Origin: Agrobacterium tumefaciens
Lineage (GTDB): Bacteria > Pseudomonadota > Alphaproteobacteria > Rhizobiales > Rhizobiaceae
Assembly: GCF_000834635.1 (NCBI RefSeq)
Contig: NZ_JXQV01000030.1
Coordinates: 519,017 to 583,016 of the forward strand
DNA length: 64,000 nt
Reading direction: 5' to 3'
The position numbers and the translations under genes are program-made. The stretch's first letter is position 1. Each line of letters opens with the position of its first letter. The notes beneath the pieces were generated by a model. The model was given only the letters and a program-made list of their open reading frames with translations. It did not search any database and was not told the origin of the DNA. This document shows, one piece after another, positions 32,265-40,312 of this stretch.

Positions 32265-33485
32265 ATGGGATTCTGGAATGAGGTGAAGACGAAAGTTGGT
32301 TTGGGAGAGCGTAAAGCCTACGCCCTGTCCGATCCTGCCGTCGAACAATTGTTTGGCGTCCGCTCATCTGCAAGCGGCGTTAATGTCGGCGGGACTTCCG
32401 CGCTCTATATTCCCGCAGTCTTGCAAGCCGTCCGACTGATCTCGGAAAGTGTTGGTTCGCTCCCGGTCAAGCTCTACCGCGAATCTAGCGGCACAAAAGA
32501 AGTCGCGACCGACCATTCTGCCTTGAAGATCGTCCACAAGAGGGCGAATGAATGGACAGGTGCCGGAGGGATTCGCACCGATCTGACTGCCGATGCGCTT
32601 ATACATGGGAATGGCTTTGCGCGTGTCGTTCGCTATCCAGACGGACGCCCTTACGAGTTGATCCGCCTCAAACCCGGCACCGTTTACGTTATCGAAGACC
32701 TCGACGGAGCTGCCCCGCCTGTTTATCGGGTATCTGAATTCGGCGGTTCGACAGAATATCCTCATACTGAAATTCTCCACATCCCCTCTTTCCTCGGTCG
32801 TGCCCCTCTCTCATTCGGCAGGGAGGCGATTGGACTTTCTGTCGTTCTGGAACGCGACGCCGCGCAACTGTTCGCCAGCGGACGCCGTCCCTCTAGCATC
32901 ATTTCTAACGAAAAGACGCAGGGTGGGGAGAGTGGCGCGAACGCCATTACCAACATCCGCAAGTCGTTTCGAGAATGGCAGCGCAGCACATCCGGCGACC
33001 CCTTGATTATGGATAGCGGCTGGAAATATGACGCCCCGGCCATGACCAGCACCGACGCGCAATTTCTTGAGCACCGGCTTGAACAGGTCCGCGAAATTGC
33101 CCGTGTCTTCGGCGTCCCGCCGACGATGCTATTCGAGCTTACTCGCGGCACATGGTCCAACACCGAACAGATGGGCGCGCAGTTCCTTCAGCTTTGCCTT
33201 CGGCCTTGGCTGGACACTTGGCAGGATGCGCTTGCCACCGTGCTTCTCACAGAGGACGAACACGACACCCATTATTTCGAATTTAATACCGATGACCTCA
33301 TGCGCGCCGATGCTGCCAGCCGCACTGCAAACATGACGGCACTTATTGCGGCCCGTGTCCTTGCCCCGAACGAAGCCCGTGCAATCCTCAATCTTCCGCC
33401 GCTCCCGGGTGGTGACGAACTTATCAACCCCCACACCACCAGCAGCGCCGCGCCGTTTACCGCCCCGGTGGAGGAACCCGCATGA
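32265..33485 (+). CDS. Phage portal protein, HK97 family
   Basis: Dodecameric portal through which DNA is packaged; 406 residues. Typical blocks: SALYIPAVLQAVRLISESVGSLPVKLY, LIHGNGFARVVRYPDG, then QVREIARVFGVPPTMLFEL with WSNTEQMGAQFL, and a C-terminal helix leading to PLPGGDELINP. First gene of the structural operon, behind the inverted repeat. Its end overlaps the next gene by four bases. Confidence 0.93.
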   Translation: MGFWNEVKTKVGLGERKAYALSDPAVEQLFGVRSSASGVNVGGTSALYIPAVLQAVRLISESVGSLPVKLYRESSGTKEVATDHSALKIVHKRANEWTGAGGIRTDLTADALIHGNGFARVVRYPDGRPYELIRLKPGTVYVIEDLDGAAPPVYRVSEFGGSTEYPHTEILHIPSFLGRAPLSFGREAIGLSVVLERDAAQLFASGRRPSSIISNEKTQGGESGANAITNIRKSFREWQRSTSGDPLIMDSGWKYDAPAMTSTDAQFLEHRLEQVREIARVFGVPPTMLFELTRGTWSNTEQMGAQFLQLCLRPWLDTWQDALATVLLTEDEHDTHYFEFNTDDLMRADAASRTANMTALIAARVLAPNEARAILNLPPLPGGDELINPHTTSSAAPFTAPVEEPA

Positions 33486-33892
33486 GTGAATATCGCGCAT
33501 TCTTTGGTGACGGCGTAAAGCCGTTTGCCTTTCCAACCCGCGAACTCATTGAAGAGCTTGAGCGCAAGACAGGGCAAGGCGTCGGCGCACTGTTCCGCCG
33601 TTTCCGCTCCAGCGACTACAGCTTTTCAGACGTAACCGAAGTTATCCGGCTTGGCCTGATCGGTGGCGGCACCACGCCCGCCGATGCCGACAAGCTCGTT
33701 TCCGTCTACGCCATCGGTCGCCCCCTGGCCGAAGTTTTCGCCGTCGCGGATGGCGTCATCACATCGCTGTTCTTCGGCTCCGACGACACAGCACAAGTTC
33801 CGGCGATCCATCCAGATGATGTGCAGCAAGCCGCCGTTTCTGGTGATCTCAGCGCCGCCGTGAACGAAGCGCTGAAGGAAAGCGGCCTATGA
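33482..33892 (+). CDS. Gene-transfer-agent-type tail assembly chaperone
   Basis: 136 residues. The pattern MSEYRAFFGDGVKPFAFPTRELI, ELERKTGQGVGALFRRF, DVTEVIRLGLIGGGTTPADA, then YAIGRPLAEVF matches the Phage_TAC_11 / gene transfer agent family found beside GTA tail genes in alphaproteobacteria. Such chaperones normally bind the tape-measure protein. Its place between portal and capsid, far from the tape measure at 40.3 kb, is unusual. Overlaps both neighbours by four bases. Confidence 0.75.
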   Translation: MSEYRAFFGDGVKPFAFPTRELIEELERKTGQGVGALFRRFRSSDYSFSDVTEVIRLGLIGGGTTPADADKLVSVYAIGRPLAEVFAVADGVITSLFFGSDDTAQVPAIHPDDVQQAAVSGDLSAAVNEALKESGL

Positions 33893-35430
33893 CCGAAGCC
33901 GAAAACCTCGAAATCAAGGCAGACGTGACCATTGACGACACTGGCACCGTGACCGGCATCGCATGGCCATTCGGTAAACCAGACAGCTACGGCGATTTGA
34001 TCGAACCGGATGCCTTCAGCTTCGCACCCGAAATTCCCATGCTTCTTGAGCATGACGGACGGAAGGTTGTCGGCATCTGGAACAGCCATTCCGTTACGGA
34101 AAACGGTCTTGAGGTCAAAGGACGGCTGTTTGTCGAAGGTGTTGCGCCCTCAAAAGAAGCCCGCCGCCATCTCAAAGCTGGCGTCATGCGTGGCCTGTCC
34201 ATCGGCTACACGCTCCACGAACACAAGGCCCGCCCTGAAGGCGGTCGCGTTCTAACCCGCCTCACCATCAACGAAATCAGCTTGTGCCGCCGTCCTGTCC
34301 ACCCGGACGCACGGACCATTGAAGTTAAATCCATCATCGAAGGAAATAGCATGGAAAACGAAGCTCAGACACAGCCGGAAGTAAAATCCGATCCGGTTGC
34401 CAGTGCCGAAGAGGTCAAGGCTCTCAAAGATGAGATTGCAACGATCAAGGCAAAGATGAACCGCCGCCCCGGTGCATCGAATAACAATCATCCTGCCGCC
34501 GCGAATGACAACCCTAACGAGGTCAAGGCATTCACAGATTTCTTGCGCTCCGGCGATGCCAGCGAAGTTAAATCGCTTGGCTTTGGCTCCCCGTCTACCG
34601 GCGGCATTCTCGCCCCCGAAACCGTCTCGACTTCGATCCTCGAAAAGATCGCGGAGTTTTCGCCTGTTCGTGGCCTTGCGCAGACTATCGCCATGTCCGG
34701 CCCACTGCTTCAGCTTCCACGCCTTGTGGATGAAGTGACGGTCGGTGAAGTCGGCGAAACCACCAACCGCCCTGAAAGCGAACCCACGTTCGACCAGATC
34801 GACGTCAAAGCGTTCGAAATGGCCGTCATTGTGCCAGTCACGCGCATTCTTCTGGAAGACGCCCAGATTGATCTTGCCGCCTACCTGTCCAACCATATCG
34901 CCCGCCGTTTCGGCCAGAAAGAAGCGGCATGGTTCGTGAAGGGCAATGGGACGTCACAAGCTGAAGGCGTATTGAACTCGGCAGACGTGCAGGAAGTCGA
35001 AGGCTCTTTTGCACAGGGCGATATCGCCGCTGATAGCCTCATTGATCTCTTTTACAAGATCAAGACGGCTTACAGCACGAACGGATCGTGGCTCATGAAC
35101 CGCTCCACCATGGCGACCGTCCGCAAGCTCAAAGACACGGATGGCACGTATTTGTGGCAACCGTCCATCACGGCAGGCCAGCCGCCGCTCTTGCTCGGTC
35201 GCCCTGTCTTCGAAGGCGTTGATATGCCAGATGTTGCCGTCGATGCCACACCGGTTGTCTTCGGTGACTTCGCAAACGGTTATGCCGTTGCTGATCGCGT
35301 TGGCTTCGACATCATCCGCGATGATCTCACGGGTGCCGGTAACGGTATCGTCAAGCTCCACGCCCGCCGTCGTGTTGGTGGCCGCGTGATTATGGGCGAA
35401 GCACTCGCAAAGCTGAAGATCGCCGCATAA
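33889..35430 (+). CDS. Fused HK97 prohead protease and major capsid protein
   Basis: 513 residues. Residues 1-145 are a U35-type prohead protease (GIAWPFGKPDSYGDLIEPDAF; catalytic His in LLEHDGRKVVG; Ser in MRGLSIGYTL). A charged coiled linker (about 170-200) plays the scaffold role. Residues about 215-510 are an HK97-fold capsid protein (GGILAPETVSTSILEKIAEFSPVR; KEAAWFVKGNGTSQAEGVLN; MPDVAVDATPVVFGDFANGY). An internal ATG at 34351 (MENEAQTQPEVKS) has AAGGA eight bases upstream, so a 359-residue capsid-only product may also be made. Fusions of this type occur in some phages and satellites. Confidence 0.92.
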   Translation: MTEAENLEIKADVTIDDTGTVTGIAWPFGKPDSYGDLIEPDAFSFAPEIPMLLEHDGRKVVGIWNSHSVTENGLEVKGRLFVEGVAPSKEARRHLKAGVMRGLSIGYTLHEHKARPEGGRVLTRLTINEISLCRRPVHPDARTIEVKSIIEGNSMENEAQTQPEVKSDPVASAEEVKALKDEIATIKAKMNRRPGASNNNHPAAANDNPNEVKAFTDFLRSGDASEVKSLGFGSPSTGGILAPETVSTSILEKIAEFSPVRGLAQTIAMSGPLLQLPRLVDEVTVGEVGETTNRPESEPTFDQIDVKAFEMAVIVPVTRILLEDAQIDLAAYLSNHIARRFGQKEAAWFVKGNGTSQAEGVLNSADVQEVEGSFAQGDIAADSLIDLFYKIKTAYSTNGSWLMNRSTMATVRKLKDTDGTYLWQPSITAGQPPLLLGRPVFEGVDMPDVAVDATPVVFGDFANGYAVADRVGFDIIRDDLTGAGNGIVKLHARRRVGGRVIMGEALAKLKIAA

Positions 35431-35432
35431 CC

Positions 35433-36035
35433 ATGGAAAAACGGCGCGCATACGAACAGGTAGAAATCAGTCATGGTGGTCACACCCTGACCCTTCGCCC
35501 TTTGTTGCGCGCCGCAACCATCCTTGAACAGCGCCACGGCCTTCCGGCTCTCCATAAGGCGCTGCACGATCTCAACATCACAATCATTTCCGAAATCTTG
35601 GCGTTGACGAGCCGTCAAGATGCAGCGGCGTTGCTGTCCGCCATCACGGCAACGCCGCTTCTTCCTTTTTGCCTGTCCGTCCGCGCACCGCTGACAGAAC
35701 TTGTTTCCATGCTTACACCAGCATCCGAACCGACCGCCAAACACAAAGCTCAAACAGGTAAGCCGGTTACGTGGGCCGAAGTTTATGCCGCCCTATACGA
35801 TCGTGCGACCGGCTGGCTTGGCTGGACACCAGAACAAGCATGGAACGCCACGCCGACCGAGATTAGCCGGGCGTATAAAGCCCATCTGGAAAAGCTGAAA
35901 GCGATCTACGGTGGCGGCACCGACGATAAGGAACCCGACACGGAACAGGTAGAGCGCAATGTTGCCGCTGGCCTTGATCCTGAATTTGATCGCTCCGGCC
36001 TTCAAGCCCTCAAGGGTCTTGGGGGAAAGCGATGA
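35433..36035 (+). CDS. Tail assembly chaperone-like phage protein
   Basis: 200 residues. The N-terminal half (YEQVEISHGGHTLTLRPLLRAATILE) resembles a tail tube/adaptor-associated fold; the C-terminal half (WAEVYAALYDRATGWLGWTPEQAWNATPTEI) matches the WxxxxFWxxTPxE pattern of small phage chaperones that couple tube and tape measure. It starts two bases after the capsid stop and overlaps HNH by four. Assignment is by pattern only; a structural search would be needed to fix it. Confidence 0.5.
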   Translation: MEKRRAYEQVEISHGGHTLTLRPLLRAATILEQRHGLPALHKALHDLNITIISEILALTSRQDAAALLSAITATPLLPFCLSVRAPLTELVSMLTPASEPTAKHKAQTGKPVTWAEVYAALYDRATGWLGWTPEQAWNATPTEISRAYKAHLEKLKAIYGGGTDDKEPDTEQVERNVAAGLDPEFDRSGLQALKGLGGKR

Positions 36036-36370
36036 ATCGGCCACCCCGTCTATGCTCATGCGGCACCATCGTTCCACACGGCCAGCTTTGCGAATGCCAG
36101 CGCCGCTTGAAGCGCGAACGCAATACCCGACACGACAACCGCCGCCCTTCAGCTGGTGCGCGTGGCTATAACCATGAGTGGCGCAAAGCCCGTGCCGAAT
36201 ACCTCACCATGCACCCAACATGCCGCATGTGTGGAAACCCCGCTACCGTGGTTGATCACATCATCCCGCACCGTGGCGACAAGCGCCTGTTCTGGCATCG
36301 GGCAAACTGGCAGCCCTTGTGCCAGCCCTGCCATGACCGGGTGAAGCAACGGCAGGAGCGCAATCAATGA
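36032..36370 (+). CDS. HNH endonuclease
   Basis: 112 residues. Zinc pair CRMCGNPATVVDHIIPHRGD, then FWHRANWQPLCQPCHDRVK, gives the DH...N...H triad of HNH nucleases; an N-terminal CSCG/CECQ pair may bind a second zinc. HNH proteins next to terminase genes are required for cos cleavage in HK97-like phages and in capsid-forming satellites, so a packaging role is likely. Confidence 0.9.
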   Translation: MNRPPRLCSCGTIVPHGQLCECQRRLKRERNTRHDNRRPSAGARGYNHEWRKARAEYLTMHPTCRMCGNPATVVDHIIPHRGDKRLFWHRANWQPLCQPCHDRVKQRQERNQ

Positions 36371-36834
36371 CGCCCGCCACAATCCTTGAACATGACGGCA
36401 TTGATCAACCCATTACCGAATGGGCGTTGGACTACGGCATTACCCCAGCCATCATCATTGCCCGGCTTGATCGCGGCCAGTCCGTTGCCGATGCCATTAC
36501 CACGCCAATGCAGATCGGCTTTGGTGGGCAACGCCTTCCGGTCTTTCACCCGGAGCAACGCACTAAGCGTAAGCCCACTGGCCGAAAGTATCGCACTTAC
36601 ACTCATAATGGCGAGAGGTTGACCCTCGCAGCGTGGGCACTTCGTGCCGGGATAAACAAAGCCACCATCAGAAACCGAATTGAAAGTGGATGGAGCATGG
36701 CAGACGCCCTGTCCACGCCAGCACGCGCTAGGCCGGGGGTGGTCTCGAACTTTACCCCCTCGAAGGGGACCGGCGCGGGGAGCACCTTCCAAGAGACCCC
36801 GAATATAACTTTTTCACAGGAAGCAGCCGAATGA
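36367..36834 (+). CDS. Phage protein with two helix-turn-helix-like repeats
   Basis: 155 residues. Two similar modules are visible: ITEWALDYGITPAIIIARLDRGQSV..AITTPM (about 14-46) and LAAWALRAGINKATIRNRIESGWSM..ALSTPA (about 84-118). The pattern WAxxxGIxxATIxxRIxxGWSxxDALxTP is seen singly in many phage homing-type or DNA-binding proteins; here it is doubled. A role in cos or operator recognition with HNH is possible but not shown. Confidence 0.6.
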   Translation: MTPATILEHDGIDQPITEWALDYGITPAIIIARLDRGQSVADAITTPMQIGFGGQRLPVFHPEQRTKRKPTGRKYRTYTHNGERLTLAAWALRAGINKATIRNRIESGWSMADALSTPARARPGVVSNFTPSKGTGAGSTFQETPNITFSQEAAE

Positions 36835-37133
36835 CAGGCATCACGCCGGAACTGGCGAAGCAACATATGCGCATCGATCACGGCGACGAAGACGCTTTGA
36901 TCATGCTCTACATCGAAGCCGCCGAACAATATGTTGCCCACTACATCGGCAGGACGCTTGCCGATCTGAATCCGTTTCCGGCTGATCTCAAGTTGGCAAT
37001 CCTTCGGCTTGTCGCCTTCTATTATGAGTGCCGGAACATAGCCACGTTCGGTTTGTCCTCACAAATTGCGCCGCAAGGCGTTGCCGTGACGCTTGATAGC
37101 CACCGTGAAAAGTGGTTCCACGATGGCGAATGA
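36831..37133 (+). CDS. Head-tail connector (HK97 gp6-like)
   Basis: 100 residues, all helical. The start ITPELAKQHMRIDHGDEDALIMLYIEAAEQYV is the standard connector pattern (LAKxHLRVD...E D xLIxxYIxAA). It would form the ring below the portal. Overlaps the previous gene by four and the next by eleven bases. Confidence 0.88.
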   Translation: MTGITPELAKQHMRIDHGDEDALIMLYIEAAEQYVAHYIGRTLADLNPFPADLKLAILRLVAFYYECRNIATFGLSSQIAPQGVAVTLDSHREKWFHDGE

Positions 37134-37548
37134 TGGTCTCGACAACCTCATGGCCGCAATGGATCGCGTGAAAAACGCACCCCGCAAGAGCATCAACACG
37201 GCGCTTATCTCATCGGCGGAAGAACTGGCCGCGATGCAGCGGCACCTTGCGCCCGACGATCCGGCGACCAGCGCCCCCGACCTGAAGACCTCTATTGCCG
37301 TCATAGGCCCCGGCCAGATGACACCGCCGTATAGCCAGCCGGGCGGCTCGCGCGTGGCGGGCGAGAATGAGGTGATCGTGACCGCTGGAAATACAGACGT
37401 TCGCTATCCGCATCTTGTCGAATACGGGACTAGCAAGACCGAAGCACAGCCATTTTTTTGGCCTGCCGTTCGCCTTCTGCGCAAACGACTTCAGCAACGC
37501 ATTGATCGTGCCGGGCGCAAGGCCGTCCGTGACGCATGGAAAGGATGA
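37123..37548 (+). CDS. HK97 gp10-type head-tail joining protein
   Basis: 141 residues from ATG 37123 (MANDGLDNLMAAMDRVKN), in the overlap with the connector. The block YPHLVEYGTSKTEAQPFFWPAVR is diagnostic for the gp10 family (here WPAVR in place of RPA). It helps join tail to head. An upstream in-frame start at 37093 is less likely. Confidence 0.9.
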   Translation: MANDGLDNLMAAMDRVKNAPRKSINTALISSAEELAAMQRHLAPDDPATSAPDLKTSIAVIGPGQMTPPYSQPGGSRVAGENEVIVTAGNTDVRYPHLVEYGTSKTEAQPFFWPAVRLLRKRLQQRIDRAGRKAVRDAWKG

Positions 37549-37964
37549 TCTTGGAACCCGTTCTTGCACTCCAAACCGCTCTTCGTTCCCGGCTCATCAA
37601 CAAGCCAGACGTGACGGCGCTTGTCCCTGCCGATCATATCCGCGCCGGAAGCACCCGGCCCGACAAGACGCCGTGCATCACCATCAGTGACGGCACCACG
37701 ACCTTGCACGGCAATGATTATTCCAGCCAGACTGCAGCGTGGGTTTATCTCGACATGCATGTCTGGACGCTGGGTGCCGGACAGGATGCCGCCAAGGAAA
37801 TCACCGGCACCGTTGCCGCCGCCCTGTCCAAATACAATCTGCCCATTGATGGCGGATATTGCGACCATTTCAAAGTTACCGAAACCCGATTCCCACGCGA
37901 CCCGGACCCTAGCTATGGGCATGCCGTTCTGTCCGTCGAAGCCCTCATTCGGTGGATGGCTTAA
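37536..37964 (+). CDS. DUF3168 tail completion / terminator protein
   Basis: 142 residues: ALQTALRSRLINKPDVTALVPADHI, then LDMHVWTLGAGQDAAKEI and the end SVEALIRW. DUF3168 proteins cap the tail tube at the head interface. In ordinary phages the major tail protein gene follows; here a head-closure gene follows and no tube gene is found. Confidence 0.88.
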   Translation: MERMILEPVLALQTALRSRLINKPDVTALVPADHIRAGSTRPDKTPCITISDGTTTLHGNDYSSQTAAWVYLDMHVWTLGAGQDAAKEITGTVAAALSKYNLPIDGGYCDHFKVTETRFPRDPDPSYGHAVLSVEALIRWMA

Positions 37965-38281
37965 TGCTCAACATCGGAAACATGGATCGGCGCATCACCA
38001 TCGACCGACAGACCGAAACCGTGAAGCCATCCGGCGACGTGGTGAAAGTCTGGACGCCGCTAGCCGTGGTGTGGGCCGAAGTGCTTCAGCAGACGGCCAC
38101 AGAATTCTTCACAGGCTACGGCGAAGCTGAAACCGGCACCATGATTTTCCGTGTCAGATATCGCCCTGGCATTACGACCGCCGACCGTGTCACCCATCAG
38201 GGACAATCCTACGGCCTGAAGGAAATCAAGGAACTTGGCAGGCTTGAAGCCCTTGAGCTTCGCGGCGAGGTCATCAAATGA
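37964..38281 (+). CDS. Head closure protein (SPP1 gp16-like / head-tail adaptor)
   Basis: 105 residues from ATG 37964, which shares a base with the previous stop. Pattern: GNMDRRITIDRQTETVKPSGDVVKVW, WAEV, TGYGEAETGTMIFRVRYRPGITTADRV, then YGLKEIKELGR, typical for the phage head-tail adaptor family. Stoppers of this type close the capsid after packaging. Confidence 0.88.
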   Translation: MLNIGNMDRRITIDRQTETVKPSGDVVKVWTPLAVVWAEVLQQTATEFFTGYGEAETGTMIFRVRYRPGITTADRVTHQGQSYGLKEIKELGRLEALELRGEVIK

Positions 38282-38664
38282 CCCATCTTCGCGGCGTGAA
38301 ACCATCCATTCAGTCAGACGCAAGCGCGCTCAAAAAGGCACCCGCCGCGCCGAAGCACCTTTCGGAATACGCCCGTGCCGAATGGAAACGGATCATGCCC
38401 GGCCTCATTGAACGCGGAATTATCACCCGTGGCGATGTCGGCGGCGTCGAAGATTATTGCCGTGCCCGTGGCCTTGTCCGCGAAATTGAGGACGCGCTTC
38501 GCACCTCCGGCGATATCGATCTGAAGCTTTGCCGCGCACAGGACAAGGCGATGCAGACAGCCCGGCAGCTTGCCGCCGAATACGGTCTTTCGCCTGTATC
38601 CCGTGCGCGTGTTGGCAGCGTCATCGCTACAGACGACAGCGATAATCCTTTGGCGGTGCATTGA
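38278..38664 (+). CDS. Terminase small subunit, P27 family
   Basis: 128 residues: APKHLSEYARAEWKRIMPGLIERGIITRGDVGGVEDYC and LAAEYGLSPVSRARVG mark the P27 family. Recognises the packaging start site with the large subunit. It is far downstream of the portal, whereas terminase genes usually lead the packaging operon; the order portal-capsid-connectors-terminases-tape measure is unusual. Confidence 0.9.
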   Translation: MTHLRGVKPSIQSDASALKKAPAAPKHLSEYARAEWKRIMPGLIERGIITRGDVGGVEDYCRARGLVREIEDALRTSGDIDLKLCRAQDKAMQTARQLAAEYGLSPVSRARVGSVIATDDSDNPLAVH

Positions 38665-40301
38665 TGGCTAGCACCTATCCCGATTGGATTTTCGATGGCA
38701 GCGAAATTCCCGACCCCTTCGGCTATGGCGAACGGGCCGTGAAGTTTCTCAGGTTGCTGAAGCATCCGAACAGCACCGCGCCGAAGTCCGCTTTCCAGCT
38801 TCACGATTGGCAGGAACGGATTGTTCGCCGTATCTACGGACCCCGGCACCCTGACGGCAGACGCATTGTCGAAACCGTGTTCTGGATGATCCCACGCGGA
38901 AATCGTAAGACCAGCCTTGCCGCTGCCCTTGCCCTGCTTCATACCATCGGCCCGGAACGTGTTCCTGCCGGACAGGTGATCTTTGCCGCGTCCGACCGCG
39001 AACAGGCTGGCCTTGGCTTCAAGGAAGCCGCCAATATCGTTCGCATGGACAAGCGGCTTGTCGCCGCAACTCGCATCTATGACGCCCATAACAGCGCCAA
39101 GAAGATCGCCCTCAAGTCCGAAGGTGTCGAGCTTCAGGCGATTTCTAGCGACGGCGCGGCCCAGCACGGCAAGACGCCCGCATTCGTTCTTGTCGATGAA
39201 ATTCACGTCTGGAAGGGCCGCGACCTCTGGGAAGCCCTCAAGTCCGGCATGGTCAAGACCAGCGGCACTTTGATGGTGATCGCTACCACTGCCGGGCGTG
39301 GTTCTGAAAACCTTGGCTTTGCCGAATACGATTATGCCCGCAAGGTCGCGCTTGGCGAAATCGACAACCCGGCATATCTGCCGATCATCTTCGAAGCGGC
39401 ACCCGGCGACGATTGGCAGGACGAAGCCGTTTGGCATCGCTGCAATCCCGGCCTTGCCAACGGTTTCCCGAACTTGAACGCCCTTCGCACCGCCGCGCGG
39501 GAAGCCGCCGACCGGCCCGCCGAACGATTCGCATTCCAGCAGTTCAACTTGAATGTATGGATGGCGGCTTCCCGCGATCCCCTCTTTGATATGGCTGTTT
39601 ATGACGCCGGGCGCGATCCGAACTTTGAACTTGCCGACCTCGAAAATCTACCGTGCTGGCTTGGTGTAGACTTGTCACGCTCCGGTGACTTGACCGCCGT
39701 TGTCGGCGCTTGGAAACACGATGACGGGCGCGTATCCGTCCACCCATGGTTCTTCCTGCCGTCTAATGGCTTGGAAGATAAGGCACGGCTTGAACAGGCT
39801 CCATATCCCCGGTGGCGCGACGATGGCTTGTTGAACGTCATTGACGGGCCGGTGATCGAACCGGACGCCGTTGCCGATCATATCATTGATCTTTGCGGAC
39901 GCTTCGACGTGCAAGAGGTGGTCTTTGACCCGTCGCTTGCCGCGCCTATCATGCATAAACTGATCGATCACGGCATCAACGTGCTTCAGGTCCGACAAAC
40001 GCCCGTGAATATGCACGGCCCGATTTGCGATCTTGAGCGTGTCGTGAACGGAAAACGTATCCGGCACGACGATCACCCCATCCTCCGCAACCACTTCGAA
40101 AGTGTCGTGGTGAAGCGTTCAACCAACGCGGGGGAGCTTGTCACGATGCACAAGGGAACTCGCCACAGCAACCATATCGACGGCGCTATCGCTTCCGCAC
40201 TGGCCGTGTCCCGTGCCGCCACGAACGACAACCGCCGATCCATTTTTGACCTTGATCCCGACGATTTTGACCGGCTCCGCGACGAAGCCGAAGCAGCATA
40301 G
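38664..40301 (+). CDS. Terminase large subunit
   Basis: 545 residues from ATG 38664, sharing a base with the small-subunit stop. ATPase: adenine-binding HDWQERIVRRIYG, Walker A-like IPRGNRKTSLAAA, Walker B AFVLVDEIHVW, coupling motif VIATTAGRG. Nuclease: GVDLSRSGDLTAVVG, a second acidic site near VVFDPSLAAP, and a terminal SNHIDGAIASALA with Asp. It packages DNA into the element's own capsid. HK97/P27-partner class, generally cos-type. Confidence 0.94.
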   Translation: MASTYPDWIFDGSEIPDPFGYGERAVKFLRLLKHPNSTAPKSAFQLHDWQERIVRRIYGPRHPDGRRIVETVFWMIPRGNRKTSLAAALALLHTIGPERVPAGQVIFAASDREQAGLGFKEAANIVRMDKRLVAATRIYDAHNSAKKIALKSEGVELQAISSDGAAQHGKTPAFVLVDEIHVWKGRDLWEALKSGMVKTSGTLMVIATTAGRGSENLGFAEYDYARKVALGEIDNPAYLPIIFEAAPGDDWQDEAVWHRCNPGLANGFPNLNALRTAAREAADRPAERFAFQQFNLNVWMAASRDPLFDMAVYDAGRDPNFELADLENLPCWLGVDLSRSGDLTAVVGAWKHDDGRVSVHPWFFLPSNGLEDKARLEQAPYPRWRDDGLLNVIDGPVIEPDAVADHIIDLCGRFDVQEVVFDPSLAAPIMHKLIDHGINVLQVRQTPVNMHGPICDLERVVNGKRIRHDDHPILRNHFESVVVKRSTNAGELVTMHKGTRHSNHIDGAIASALAVSRAATNDNRRSIFDLDPDDFDRLRDEAEAA

Positions 40302-40312
40302 GAGCCACAAAG

